NCBI GenBank assembly: GCA_003427395.1
Contig: BFEA01000072.1
Location: forward strand, 2,078,189-2,109,388
Length of the DNA: 31,200 bases
Reading direction: 5' to 3'
From: Chara braunii
Lineage: Eukaryota; Streptophyta; Charophyceae; Charales; Characeae
Below are positions 17,120 to 28,499 of this stretch, in pieces. Within the stretch, counting starts at the first letter, position 1; each line of letters starts with the position of its first letter. The translations under genes and the position numbers were made by a program. The notes under the pieces were generated by a model. The model was not told the origin of the DNA. It saw only the letters and a list, made by a program, of their open reading frames with translations, and ran no database searches.

Positions 17120-20100
17120 TAGTTTTATTATTACACTCAAAGAATGTCATAGTAGTTCCAGCTTGTGTACAACTGGTAGCTATGGCTGCCTTCGACTCAT
17201 CCTAGGTAAGCTCTTCTCCCTCTTTCTCTGTTATTTCTTTTCTCTCTCATCGATCGTTCCCCTCTCTGAAGGTCTTCAGTCTCTGTCCTCATTCTCTCTC
17301 GCTCTCTGATCTAAGCCCTAGCTCTGGTGCCCTGCCATTGACTACCCTGGCGGCCACAACCAAGTTGCACTCGAAGTAAGTTGCTCAAGCATACAGCAGC
17401 ACTTCCGCAACAATACGAATGAACAATTGCTTTCTTCCAGCACTGTAGCAGACTTCTATACTTGCTGAAGTTCGCAATCTTGGATTTTGAAGATAACTGT
17501 CCCTGGCCTGTAGGCCGCGGTTGCTTGTCAGTTCTGGATGTCTCTGGACTTGTCCTAGGATGCTGCTGTTCTTTTTTGACTAGGACTTTTTGTCAGGGAC
17601 TCGACGCCTACAGCCTACCAGAGACTGCTACCAACCTACTCAACCCTACAGCAGCGTTTCAACCTAAGGGCCTACCGGCTGGGCTACGATACATGGGATG
17701 TGGTGGGACCAGGAGGTCCATCGAGAAAGATACGACCTTCCTCACCTGTCTACAATATGTATGCCTCTCTTGGCCCTTTCGTAGTGTGACAGTAGGTCAG
17801 GGGCTCTCGCATAGTTCATTCCTAGTGTACCATCTGTCATCCTCCGGTTCCTGATACTGGAACCGGACCTTACAAGGCGGTTGTGGTTCCCCTTCTCCCA
17901 GACCTGTATACAGCTTCATCTAATATCCTGTCTATATCATATCGACCATCCATGTCAGGGCGAATAATAGGTCTGCGTGATGGAAAGGAATTGTTTGTCA
18001 TGGAAGGCAGCAACTTCGATGCATGGGACACAAGATATGTGTGAAGGTGGGGAGACATATCGATGACATAGGATGGACCATATGCATCTCATTTCACATC
18101 AATCACTGTTCCATGGTCCTGTTATGTGACCGATTGAAATTCCATCCACAAGAAATCCACACGTTCCCATACACACATGCAATGATGAAGCAGACTTGGA
18201 GAAGGCAAATTCCACACCAACCGGGAGAGAAAATCACAGCCTAACTCGAAAGCAGAAATGGAATTGAATTGAATTGAAATCTGTTGTTCCCTCTTCCTCC
18301 TCCAATCAATTCGATACACAAGATTCCAAGCATCCCGAACAAACCCAAACGAGACTTCATCGAATTATCAAAAGAAAAACTCCATCATCCACCATCCACT
18401 AGCACTGCTCTTTCCAGAGCCTGCTCTGCTCCAGTGTCCGCCAGAACTCCCTACAGAATTCCCAAGCGCTGAGTCAGCGCCTGCACAGAAGAAACAACAC
18501 CAGCTCCCTTGATGATGAGTAGTCCCGAGAGTTCGAAGAAGAAAATACAGCTATGGCTGCCATGCACAAGATGAGTGGCAGCGTCCCAACCCCAACAGCC
18601 CAGATACGGAGAGAAGGTCACAGCACCTGAAGCCCTGCTTCAGGGATGCCTTCCACAAGTTCGCCCGCCTGCCCTCCAGCTAAGGCCACCGTTCCTCAAA
18701 GAAGAAGAAGGCTGCAGCAACCAAAATGGCGCAACAGCGTTCCCTTGCCACTCCCCAGAATGAACCAAGTAAAAAGGAACCGAAAAAGAACCCGTCCTAC
18801 TTTGGCCTCTCTCCATTTCTGGACTCCTAGAATCTAGTGGACCCGACGTACTAGTGGACCCGACGTACTGAACACGACCTAAACAAACGGGCCTGTATTC
18901 TTCCAGCAACGGCGGTACCTGTCCCAGACCATAAGTTAGTGTCGGCCTGGAAATTACAAAATTTATAGAAACAAGTCATTCGGCGCACTGTGGCACATGG
19001 CCACAGCAAACGCCGGTGAGAAACACCTGTGCATCCCCACACGGAAGTCAGGCAGGTATTTTCTTCAGGTGTGTGTCGCCGCTGGAATCGGCAGGGAAAA
19101 CCAAAGAAAAACTGCAAAGACACATGGCCAACAGGGGCAATTCGGTCCTCGGCACTGGCAGGCCTTGGTGATACTAGGGGGGCCCGGTTGTAGAACGTGG
19201 GGTGGATCACACCATGCGGACCTGGCACAGTATGCCACATGCGGGTTGGGCAGCCGTATGCGGGATGGGGTTGGGCAGCAGCATGTGGGATGTGGGTCGG
19301 GAAGTGCTATATGGGACATGTTATACTCCGTGGACCAGGTGGTACTGTGTGGGCAGGGGGTTAATATGCACTTGGGTGATACTAACGCGGGTGGTTCCAG
19401 TGAGGTTCTTTTAGCAAAGTGCACGTCCTCTTTCTCTCCCTGTCGGCCGCTGTGAGAGGTGTCCGTTTGTGGCTTAAAAACAAACTGCCAGTTTTTCACG
19501 TCCTCGACCTGTTTTCATGTAGCGACCCGCAAAAAGTTTTGAGCCCGACACCTCAAAAAGGGGAAAGAAAGAGGCGCGCAAAAAGACGTGGTTTCACGAG
19601 CGGCCAAAGCGTCTGCTTCGAGACTGGCACCTCAAAAATGAAAAAATAAAGAGGCGCGAAAAAAGAGGTGGCACAGGCCTCAGAAAACGCGACACCGCTG
19701 GGACACCTTGGGCCCAGCGGGGAGCGTCTTCCAAGACCCGCTCCAAAATTTAGGAGTTACAGTAGAAGTCCCCGTAGGAACTAGACCTTTTTCCAGTTAC
19801 CGGTTAGGGCCTGGAACTTCAGAAAATTGCAAAAACAACCCTGTACTGTTACAACCCTCTGAGAAACTGCAAGTTCATTGCAGTCCTCTATATGCAGGTA
19901 GTAGTTTCTGAGATATTCCCCCTTCTTCTGGCAGAAATTCCCCAACAACGAACACGAAGACGGGCCATGGACTGGACTGAACAGAGGGAGGCACCGCAGA
20001 AACTCGAAGATATTTTGACTTCGAATCAGAATGCTCTGGTACCACGGTACCACCGAAAAAAAGTAAAAAAAAATCCGGTACCACCGTCTTCCCACGACGA

Positions 20101-20124
20101 GAAGAACAGGCCTTTCAGTTAATG
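17120..20124. other. Unassigned sequence with splice-like signals but no recognised gene
   Basis: A plus-strand frame at 17462-17854 (130 codons, including QGLDAYSLPETATNLLNPTA) has no domain I recognise. A minus-strand segment ends in a good donor, GACAG|GTGAGG, near 17742. Around 18560-18830 frames such as MAAMHKMSGSVPTPTAQIRR and SKKEPKKNPSYFGLSPFLD are broken by stops and could be retroelement remnants. At 18835-18868 AGTGGACCCGACGTACT is tandemly doubled. At 19220-19325 there are repeated TG(C/T)GGGAT-type units. Confidence 0.4.
19540..19675. repeat. Diverged tandem duplication, about 84-bp period
   Basis: CACCTCAAAAAGGGGAAAG, then AAAGAGGCGCGCAAAAAGACGTGG, recurs as CACCTCAAAAATGAAAAAA, then TAAAGAGGCGCGAAAAAAGAGGTGG. 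Confidence 0.75.
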
Positions 20125-20189
20125 GGAAGGTGTTGCATGAAAGTAACAGATACATATGGTTACGCCTGGTCATCTTTTAAGCTGGGGAT

Positions 20190-21310
20190 GGAGATTTTCC
20201 CAGAAGAGTGGTTCGTGGTAAGTTAAGGCAGTTGGACATCATTCAAACCATTCATGACAAGTTGGCCACAGGGCATAGGTCGTCTAAGGGAACACTATCA
20301 AAGGTAGTCCTGCTTAACTTCTGGCCTGCGATAGGTAGCATGGCAGCCAGACATGCCTCATTTGCCAAGGAAAAAGTAATGCTCCAATTTTTGAACCGCT
20401 CCAACCATCATGAATACTGAGACCGGGGCTTGTGGTACACCTGGACTTAGCAGTCATGCCTACCTCGGCGGACGGAATGAGATATATGCGGATGCAAAGG
20501 ATAATATATCAGGCTATGTGGAAGTGGTGACCGTAAAGATGAAAACTCACAAGTTGTGGACGATGGGACAAAGGATGTCTATCGTTTTTTGTTTTTTGTT
20601 TTTAAACCACCAGTACTTGGCCCAGCTATCGATGCCGAGCCTGGAACGCCCCTGCGCGCTGATTTTCGCCGAAGCGCTGGGGTACCGTTTCAAAAAAATT
20701 TTCGCTGGCGCTTCCAGCCATTGTGGTCCGGTACCCCGAAGCCCTAAAGGCGCGTCGCGTATACGGGAAAGCGCCGCGGCCGATAGCTGGGCCAAGTACT
20801 GGTGGTTTAAGCAGCGATGTGGGGGGACCAAATAAGCATCCGTTTGTACGAAGGTTTAAAGGACCAGTACATGTCCTAAGCCAAGTTGAGATTCGCAATT
20901 GAGCCTCTCCTAAAATTTCGGAGGCTTGGGACAGGGCATCCAAAGGACCAGTAGAAAAAAGAAATTGTCCAATGCTGTGAGGTGCCACTAGGCCCAGCCC
21001 TGAACAAAAACAAAAAGTATGCCCACCCCCAGGAGGGCCCTGTTCTGAGTCCCCTTCGAGTACCACTCAAGCTGATGGAACCTTACCATTCTGCAGCTCA
21101 CTCACCAATTGAGAGGGGTATCAACCACGGAAGAACGCTGTTTGCCAAGATGGCCACAGATGATCTTCGGATTTGGCCGAAGTACTCAAAGGCAGTCGAG
21201 CTCTTAAAAAATGTCACTCCTAAGTGGGCAACATTACGTATACCTGTAGAGATGGGATATGGAAAAGAGATTGACTGCCCTGTACAAACCCACCTGGTAA
21301 AGAATAGGCC
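20190..21310 (+). mobile_element. Ty3/gypsy integrase remnant, interrupted
   Basis: The N-terminal zinc-binding region reads RGKLRQLDIIQTIHD, then KLATGHRSSKGTLSKV, then FWPAIGSMAARH. The usual His pair and FWP block remain, but the Cys pair is lost (FAKEKVML). The catalytic core begins VHLDLAVMPTSADG (first catalytic Asp), then after a frameshift AKDNISGYVE (20490-20525). It resumes after the inserted miniature element with MEPYHSAAHSPIERG (21075-21119), which carries the catalytic Glu, then FAKMATDDLRIWPKY. The segment for the second Asp was not recognised. Frameshifts and the insertion make it a dead copy. Gypsy integrases insert element cDNA into the genome. Confidence 0.85.
20602..20810. 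mobile_element. TTAA-flanked miniature element with perfect 30-bp terminal repeats
   Basis: Positions 20602-20631 are the exact reverse complement of 20781-20810 (starting TTAAACCACCAGTACTTGG). TTAA at both outer ends is the probable target duplication, leaving ACCACCAGTAC as the terminal repeat. The 209-bp element is a longer imperfect palindrome inside and encodes nothing. The perfect repeats suggest recent activity. TTAA target sites are typical of piggyBac-type transposases, but the terminal sequence itself is not diagnostic. Confidence 0.9.
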
Positions 21311-21535
21311 GTGAAAAGATGATGACGACGTAGGAACTAATCGAGGCGGGATGTGAGCAGGTGGTGAGAAATGAGGAGGTGATGGATGAGATTATTGAAA
21401 AGGTTATAAACAATCGGATGAGGGACATGTCAAGGCGGGTTTACCTTAAGAACATCAGAAGGGAGGCTCTCCAAATTGAGGACTTGAGCCCGCCAACAAG
21501 AGCAAAGATTGAAGGGACCTTACCAGGTGGCTAAA
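21311..21535 (+). mobile_element. Probable gypsy polyprotein C-terminal remnant
   Basis: After the integrase stop a frame with IEAGCEQVVRNEEVMDEII, then NNRMRDMSRRVYLKNIRREA, continues to about 21485. Charged helical segments of this kind follow integrase in plant gypsy elements. The assignment rests on position, not on a specific motif. Confidence 0.4.
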
Positions 21536-21993
21536 CGAACGGGGCCTGAACACTTGAGCTTGAGAATCTGGAAGGGACTAGCATCAGAGGATTTGTTTCC
21601 AGAATCGGGGTCGGTGAATTACTTGACACAGGATCCTGTAGGGGCAAATCTCGACTAACGCGGACCAGGATGGGATCCGCGGTGCTCTACTTTTCTTTCT
21701 CCTTCTCATAACTGTGGAGCATATGTTTGTCTGCAGATGGTCAGTGAAAAGGAAAAGAGACTACAGACAATCAACATCAACAATTATTTGGAGCCAAATG
21801 TATGAGGGAATGACATATCAAAGGCTCCGCAAATGGCCAAAAAGGCTTTTGAGTCCCGTCCACCTGCTACAAGGCCACAAAAGAGGACAAAAATGAGGTG
21901 CCGTAAAAGGGGTGACTACATAGACTTGCATCATGAGAGCGAGCACTCCAACAAGAGAGGGAGTTCGCCCAGAGGGAGTGAGAAACAATACCC
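21536..21993. other. Degraded retroelement sequence or spacer, no identifiable domain
   Basis: Only short frames occur (for example 21714-21896, Arg/Lys-rich). I see no conserved motif. Confidence 0.35.
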
Positions 21994-22146
21994 TTAAACC
22001 GCCAGTACACGGCCCCAGCCTTGCGGAAAAGAAAACTTGTCGCCTACGAAAATTTCCGAGGCCCAGCGCCGTAGATAAATTGAATCGGCGGCGGGCGGCC
22101 TCCGTAAAGGGCCCGCGGTCGATAGCTGGATGTACTGGTGGTTTAA
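21994..22146. mobile_element. TTAA-flanked miniature element, second copy (153 bp)
   Basis: It starts TTAA|ACCGCCAGTACACGGCC and ends GTACTGGTGGT|TTAA. CGATAGCTGG near the right end matches the copy at 20602-20810. One mismatch in the first 11 bp and a shorter interior make it an older or internally deleted relative. Confidence 0.82.
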
Positions 22147-22721
22147 GACGGTGAGGATGAGGCCGTATCTGAAGAGAGTTTCCAGCAGCGACGACGAGGG
22201 CAAAACAAGGAATGAGGCACCGGAGCCTTCGCCTGACCTACTATAAAAGATCAGGATTTGTGCCAGGATGGTACATGAGGACCTCCTCAAGATAACAACA
22301 ACCAACATACCAAATGGAAGGGATCCTCAATATAAGGTGTTTCCAAATTATTTGAGGACCAATGGCTTGCTGAGGCTAGATGGAGTCCGGTGAAGAGATC
22401 TCCTATCAACTTGAACAAGATACCTCAGCAAAGTTCTCATTTGGCGGGAGTCGAGAGAGGGTCTGTGTTTGTAAAAACGAGAGTTTACTATAAGGTTGGA
22501 GGTACCGTGTAGAGGGCCGCAATCAGTCATTCGCAGGGAATAAATCAGTCACAAATGCAATGTTTTTGGAAGTTTTTCACTACCGTTGACTGTGGATGAC
22601 TACTATTTTTCTGCTTTGTGCACAAGCCATGACCTGCTGTTGTGACCCTACTTGTCTCAAAATTTCCTTGTGTGATTATGTAAACGCAATGTTCTAGAAG
22701 GTCGGTCATGGAACCTATGAC
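22147..22721. other. Unassigned spacer between the miniature element and the polypurine tract
   Basis: No conserved frame or repeat was recognised. It lies where the 3' untranslated part of the gypsy element would be. Confidence 0.35.
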
Positions 22722-22731
22722 AAAAGGGGGA
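22722..22731 (+). promoter_or_regulatory. Probable polypurine tract and start of a 3' LTR
   Basis: AAAAGGGGGA is followed directly by TGTCGAGGGAGGCACC. A polypurine tract next to TG is the layout that primes plus-strand DNA synthesis at the 3' LTR of gypsy elements. It lies 1.4 kb downstream of the integrase on the same strand. The partner 5' LTR and the LTR end were not found in the window. Confidence 0.45.
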
Positions 22732-23354
22732 TGTCGAGGGAGGCACCTTTCGTAGGAGCCTGGTCTAGCCCTCTCACATTTGCGAGTTCACACTTTTCTC
22801 AAGAAAAAACGGTTGGGTGGCCTATCGACAGGAGCCCTCGGAGGAGGCACCGGCTTAAACACTTGAACCTAGGCCTCTTCCCCCAGCAAAATCTGTGTGA
22901 TGAAGACACAATGCTTATTTTTCAAGCCAAGATGCTTGGAATCACACTCTATGGTGTCTTTGTAAACTAGATCCAACTTCCCACCCTCCCTCGGGAACTT
23001 GATTGATTAATTCCGCTTGAGGCTGTCTTTGGCCACTCCCTCACTCGTTTTCTTTTTTCTTTTTTTAACAACAACGGGCCCAGTGCCCAAGGCTTGTATT
23101 ACTCAAGGAATAAAGTTCAAGGCCGGGGTTCTCACAGTCTACAGACCGGAAGTGGCTTTGAAAATGGGAATGAATCCTGCAATGATCAAGTTCTGCAAAG
23201 GAAACGAGAGATGGGTAACGAAGACCTAAATTTTCAGACAATTTGTCACACCATTTATAACAAAACCCAAGGGCCATTTTAATTTTTAACCAAACTTGCC
23301 ACTAATTCCTAGAGTGGAGCCATATTAACTAACTGGCAACTGCAGAGAAAAATG

Positions 23355-23355
23355 G

Positions 23356-23387
<32 letters not shown>
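23355..23387 (+). repeat. Poly(A) tract, about 33 bases
   Basis: A single A run. It could be the tail of a retroposed copy on the plus strand, but I see no flanking direct repeats that prove this. Confidence 0.95.
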
Positions 23388-23388
<1 letters not shown>

Positions 23389-23795
23389 ACACTATAAAAC
23401 TGCAAGGCAAAAGTGCACTCCCATGCAAATTTCGCCAACATTCCAATTTCCTACGCCGTTTGTCCAGGCACACGGGCAACCCACTTGTGCCCGGATACAC
23501 GCCCGGGTGCAGGATTGTGCATGAACCCCAGGCAGGGGAATACCAGCCTAATGTGGGTGCTTCCTAAAACACGACCCTTGAAATCCTTGAAAAGGCAGGG
23601 GAGGCACAAAAATAGGAACCTCTAGCGTCCTAGGTTCAAGAAAACCTGAGTTCTAAAGGTCCCCAAGCCAAACGACAGGCCTTGTGACAAATTGAAATAT
23701 GGAATACCAGTCACGAGCAGTAGGCAGCCTAATTGGACTGGGCGTGGCCCTCAAAAAGTCAGTGCTGACAACAGGAGGAGAAACAAGCCCCCAGG

Positions 23796-23898
23796 GAAAG
23801 AGAATGAGTGGGAACTTAGGAAGGGCTGCAGAAGGATGACTAGAGGGAAAGAGAATAAGTGGGAACTTAGGAAGGGCTACAAAAGGATGACTCGAGGG
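23796..23898. repeat. 51-bp tandem duplication
   Basis: GGGAAAGAGAATGAGTGGG, then AACTTAGGAAGGGCTGCAGA and AGGATGACTAGA, is repeated once with a few substitutions. Confidence 0.92.
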
Positions 23899-23952
23899 TG
23901 TTGCACTTTTAGAGAAAACACCTTACAAGGGTATTTAATCGTGTTTTCATAG

Positions 23953-24362
23953 GTCGCACAGGCTGCGACCTTAATGTGTAAGAAGGGCGCTGGTGCGCGG
24001 ACTTTTCTTTGGGAAGTTGTACAGCAATATGAGAAAGGGGGAGAAGAAAAGGACAGGGATGCAGGAAGCAAGGATCAGAAGAATGGGATGGCAGAGGGGG
24101 ACACAACTGGGCTGGGAGGGGGGCATCAGAAGAAAGAGGAGTACAAGGAGAACATGGACAACGGCAAAGAGGGGAGGAGAAAGAAAGAGGTAGAGGATGG
24201 CAATTCCCAACAGAATGACAATATCCGAACCAAACCGCCCAAGAATAGACAGGATATACCACCCTCCTCCTCACCACCACCTTCAGCACCTGGGCCCCTC
24301 GATGTTGGTGCTCCAACTCCGACCCTGACCCCGGGCTCCACAGTTACGGCTGAGGCAGATGG
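23953..24362 (+). CDS. Candidate internal exon: charged, low-complexity protein, function unknown
   Basis: Acceptor TTTTCATAG is followed by 410 open nucleotides (phase 0 in, phase 2 out) ending at GATGG|GTAAAG. It starts VAQAATLMCKKGAGARTFLW, followed by EVVQQYEKG. A long Lys/Glu/Gly/Asn-rich middle follows, then a Pro/Ser/Thr-rich end (PPSSSPPPSAPGPLDVG). I recognise no domain. The composition is that of a disordered linker and could equally be part of a retroelement gag. No partner exon was identified on either side. Confidence 0.35.
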
Positions 24363-26600
24363 GTAAAGCGAAGCTCGGTTAGCGTGCACGAGCACAGTGG
24401 CTGCCCATGTGTGAATACTCAAGATTAATAGGGATGCCCCGGATGCAGTGGCCGACGAGCGAATCTGAGAATGCGTGCAACGCCACGAGCATGTGATGAT
24501 CCTGATTGGTTAGGTTTGTCACGCGCACGGAGCGCGTGTGGACTAGTTTTTGAACCGACGCTTGCCTCAACAGGTTGATGTGATGTGTGGCTCGGGTTAG
24601 AGCGTCGTTAGGGTCATAGCGTCCACGACATCATGGGTAGTCTACGGGTAGTGGGACTGGCCTCTATTTGACGGTTTGGTTCAAGGCACTTCAGTAAACC
24701 ATACCGAGCGGGCGCCCGATCAATACGCACCTAACTTAGATGGGATGAGGCGAGCGCTTGGGTTCGCGAAGCCGCGGTCTTGTAACTTTTGGTTATTTAT
24801 TTTACATTGTTTATGATCTTGATCCGGGCTTTTATTCTTTGACTACTTCGATAAAACCCCGTCCTATTTCCTAAGACCGTCGTAGGTAAAGATGTGGCTT
24901 TTCCCCCAACAGCCTCGATAGAAGGTGGTGTTTTGATCACGCACCAAAGACGCAATATTTAGAGGAAGCCATGAGTATCGGTTCGTGTGTGGGTTCGATT
25001 TTCAGGCATTAACCGCGCGTGCCCCTTACGCTACAACGAACGAGAAACGCCCTCGGCCAGTGCACCTCTACGATTGCAGGGAAAAACTTTTGTACGTGAG
25101 ATAGTAGCTCAGGGGGGGGATGCGCCCACCTAGGGAGGGTGACAGCTAAGTTGTACCTCGTGGGATCCTATCCTCTCGTGGGAATTCGTGAGAGGTAAAG
25201 TTGGAGCATTCGGCCGGAGCGGCAAAAACTCCTTGTACCTTCGCATATGTCCACTGTTGCCTGACCTCTCATGTGGGACCGATGCGTTTGACAACGCTAC
25301 CCAGCAGCAGCTCAAGCACAAGAACCAGGCATCAAGATGCAATGTACCGAGGAGAATTGAGTTTAAAGGAGTTCAAGATACAACAGCCAGGTAGGTGGTG
25401 TGACGATAAGGTCCTAGAGAGAGAATGGGAGAGATACGAAAGGGGAGAGTTAAAAAACAAAGCTTAGGATGCCACATCACAATTAACTTGGACGATAGAA
25501 ATATGTGTGCAAACGCATTGTAGGGGCCTCAAACTCATCTAGATGCATCCTAGGTGAAACGGCTAGAAAAGGGAAAGCAAAATACGTTTTGGCAAGTGTC
25601 CTGGTGCATCCTAGATGTCTATAACTAGTCTAGATAGCATCTGAGGTGCAACAATCATGGGGGATAGACCTAAACTTGTATCCTCGGTAAAAATCAGAGA
25701 AAGAGAGTAGTTGGGGAACATCAAGGGCAATCACAGATATCTCGGGTTGTCCTGGATAAAGAATCTATAATCTGGAAGTGTTCTAGAGGCTAGCTTTAGA
25801 ATCTAGAAAGATCCTACTTGAAATGGTTAGCAAAAAGGTGCAAAGATGTGAGTTTGGGCTCAAATTGGGAGGTAGGGAGCTGGGAAGGAGCAATAATGGC
25901 AGTCCAACATATCTTGGATCGCTAGGATTACAAATCTAAGGCCAAGGTGAGACCTAGCAGATAGATATAGGGCTAGGAGTATTCCAATGTAGTACCAGGT
26001 CCCAACATGTCAACATCACCCCTTTTCTAGAGCTGACAAAGGTCTGGACGACTCAACCAACCCAGATTGAGAGAGAACAATCCGAAGTGAAAGATATGCC
26101 CCTAGATTGTGAAAAGTGCCATATCCTTTCGAACGAAGATACATTGTACATACCTAGCCTAGGGAACTGGCCAAGTACCAAGGAGAGGCCTCCCACATGC
26201 TGTCTCACGGCTCAGTTCAGCCTAGGTTTATTTATTTATTTATTTATTTTGGGGATAGTCCTCCAATCTACTCATGGGGAGTAACACGTGCTCGGAACCG
26301 GGCCCAGTGTTCCGTTTGAGACCATATCAGAAAGCATATGCAGAACAAATTGAGATATTGTGGCCATTATCCAGCTTCGGCTGAGAATAGCAATTATGCT
26401 CATGAACCCACTGCAAAGTTTCATAGGGGCTATCTATTGAGTTAACTAGTACCTAAGCTTATTCTATAGGAGTTTCCAGCACCGAAACCCCTACCCAAAT
26501 GCCATTCAGCAGCCAAACACTAAGCCTGCGTCAACCCTCGATGCCTAGCCTCTACCAGGCCTCACACCCCCAACCGCTAGGTTGCAAAGTGGCACTCCCC
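24363..26600. other. About 2.2 kb with no gene; probably the 5' region of the downstream gypsy element
   Basis: Reading frames are short and frequently stopped. A polypurine-like run next to TG (AGGGGGGGGATG, 25111-25122) and a (TTTA)n run at 26226-26250 are the only simple features. Its position upstream of gag suggests it includes the 5' LTR and leader, but I found no primer-binding site or matching LTR. Confidence 0.35.
26226..26250. repeat. (TTTA)n microsatellite
   Basis: Six TTTA/TTAT units in a row. Confidence 0.95.
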
Positions 26601-26609
26601 ACCTCAGAA

Positions 26610-27000
26610 CACTCCCGAAACTGCTACGGAGCAGTTCAATTTGAAATCGTCCAATGCCTATGAGGGCAAGAAGGAAGAAGACATCCTAATGTGGGAGGCT
26701 GAGATCCACGCAGACTTGTACGCAAAGCGCATAACCCCAGATTCTCAAGTCATGATCGCCTGCACTTGTCTAAAGGGATATGCTAAGTCATGGGTGATGA
26801 GTCAGGTGCAAGAGAAAGAGTTCGGTTCACAGGATTGGTGACTGCGGAGAAACGATGCTCCTGGATGACTTCTTAGAAGATCTGCTAGATCAGTTCAGAG
26901 ATAGGAACCAGGCCATCCCCTCAAGACATCATCACATTCATCTGAGTAAGTGGAGTAGCGTAGATGCTCCAGATGACGAATCAAACTTCTGTGAAAAAGC
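26610..27000 (+). mobile_element. Ty3/gypsy gag remnant
   Basis: The frame EQFNLKSSNAYEG, then EDILMWEAEIHADLYAKRIT, then MIACTCLKGYAKSWV shows the gag pattern of F/Y-x-G, Trp, a hydrophobic helix and L-(K)-G-x-A-x-x-W. It is stopped at 26841; shorter frames downstream may continue it. Gag forms the particle of the retrotransposon. The copy is broken by stops. Confidence 0.75.
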
Positions 27001-27420
27001 TCAAAGATTTAGCTACTCTGAACAATCAAGTGAATCTCCCTGCGTACATAAAAAGGGAACACATACAAGGCAAACAAAATCATCAAAAGTTTAGTGACCA
27101 AGGACCATGGCGTTGAGAGAGGCGAGGGCGAAACAGTGCCCTACGACCAGATTTGAGTTGATTGTGACAATGGGTACTACTATCAGGGAGGGGATTACAC
27201 TGTTGCCACAACCCTCATGGGAGGACCACAATGAGGAGGTGGTGGAGGCAGATTCCCACCATAGAACTGGGGTGATGGATGGCAATATCCACCACAACAG
27301 AGGGGTGGAAGCAATTTTTCATCTCATGGTCCCCATTGTTATCCAGCGCATCCGTGGATATAGGGAGGAGAACCCTAGAAACAAATAAACCTGTTGAGGT
27401 CACAATTGCGCCAACATAGA

Positions 27421-27485
27421 GATGGCCAGCAATGTTTCAAGTGTGGCAAGGAGGGCCATATCATTCCCTTTTCCCCTTTGTGGCA
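27421..27485 (+). mobile_element. Gag zinc-knuckle remnant
   Basis: GQQCFKCGKEGH shows the CX2CX4H part of a CCHC nucleocapsid knuckle. The final Cys is missing, since IIPFP follows where AxxC is expected. It is in the right order between the gag core and protease. Confidence 0.75.
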
Positions 27486-27899
27486 GCAGCGGCAGCAACA
27501 ACAGCCCCCAGAAAGGAATGGCCAGTAGAAGTTTCAGCCACATCTGCTGGGGCCAGGAGCGTAGGTAGTGAAGTGGCAGCGCACACAGGAGAGTTCTCTT
27601 CCCATTGACAGACCAGGCAGGCAGCGATTGAGACAGCCACTGCTCAAATAGTTGCCCAGAGATCATGTGTTGTAGGGTCTCTATGAGCAGTTCCCTTTCA
27701 GGTCTCGATGAAGAGCTGATCATGCTTTGCAAAGCCTGGGCTGAGATGGACCAAGAGCAGCTAACCTGGGGAGATGTAGGAGTTAGCACAACTAGAATAA
27801 GCACGTTAGTTGATAGTTATCGACAAAAAGTTACATCTGGCCTAGAGTGTTAAGGAAGTTAAACTTAGGAATAGGTAGAACATTTAGAAGAGCCATTAG

Positions 27900-28240
27900 T
27901 CTCGAAATTAGCAAACAGTTTTCAGATCAGCGTACCTTAGTATCAATGGACACTTCCGGCTGGACAAAGAAAAGAAGGGAAAGAAGGCATTGCACTCTTT
28001 CACTTGTCTAGCGGAAGAGAACTTACCCTTCAACGTGTGACTAGGCATGGACTGGTGAAAGTCCGCAATCGCAGACGTGAAGTTGGGAGAACAGAAATGT
28101 TGGCTGCCAACTACGATGGTAGCAAGAAAAGAGTCTGCCTATTTGAAGAATCAGGAGAGAAGTCCTCCTTATTCGTATGCTACATGAGTGCACCAGCGTT
28201 TTCGAGATATCTAGCGAAGAAAGATATGATAACCCGTTTT
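27900..28240 (+). mobile_element. Ty3/gypsy aspartic protease remnant
   Basis: NV-stop-LGMDW at 28035-28055 matches the late LGMDWL motif of gypsy proteases. A basic segment and SAPAFSRYLAKKD follow. Stops occur on both sides of the motif. The catalytic DTG/DSG was not clearly identified; VSMDTSGW at about 27943 is a candidate for the active site. Confidence 0.6.
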
Positions 28241-28289
28241 CCAGCAAATGTGACTCCCGACCAATAGACTGGAGCATCCAGGATGACCG

Positions 28290-28370
28290 CTTGGGGGGGC
28301 GGTCGTATCACCCTCCCTAGCGGCAAGACTGGCTTATTAAAAAAAAAAAGAAGAAGAAGAAGAAGATAAA
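28290..28370. repeat. G run, CACCCTCCCTAG motif and (GAA)n
   Basis: GGGGGGG and CACCCTCCCTAG are followed by A10 and AGAAGAAGAAGAAGAAG at about 28340-28368. CTAGGGAGGGTG also occurs inverted at 25130. Confidence 0.7.
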
Positions 28371-28499
28371 CCAAGTCTCCATAGTATCAATCAACCCAGC
28401 GGAAACAACAAGGAGCATGTTGGTAGTTCAGAAGAGGAAGCAGATGAAACCACCCGCAATCAGATTGATACTCGAAGAGTCCGCAGATCAAGAGGCACC

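Larger units (their letters stand above)
22732..23952. other. Possible LTR body and unassigned sequence
   Basis: It begins TGTCGAGGG and contains no gene I can support. A poly(A) run occurs at 23355-23387 and a 51-bp tandem duplication at 23796-23898, both listed separately. Confidence 0.35.

Noticed and set aside
25111-25122. Polypurine tract next to TG as an LTR start
   Set aside because: The motif alone is weak, and I see no integrase or other pol remnant just upstream on the plus strand to support it.
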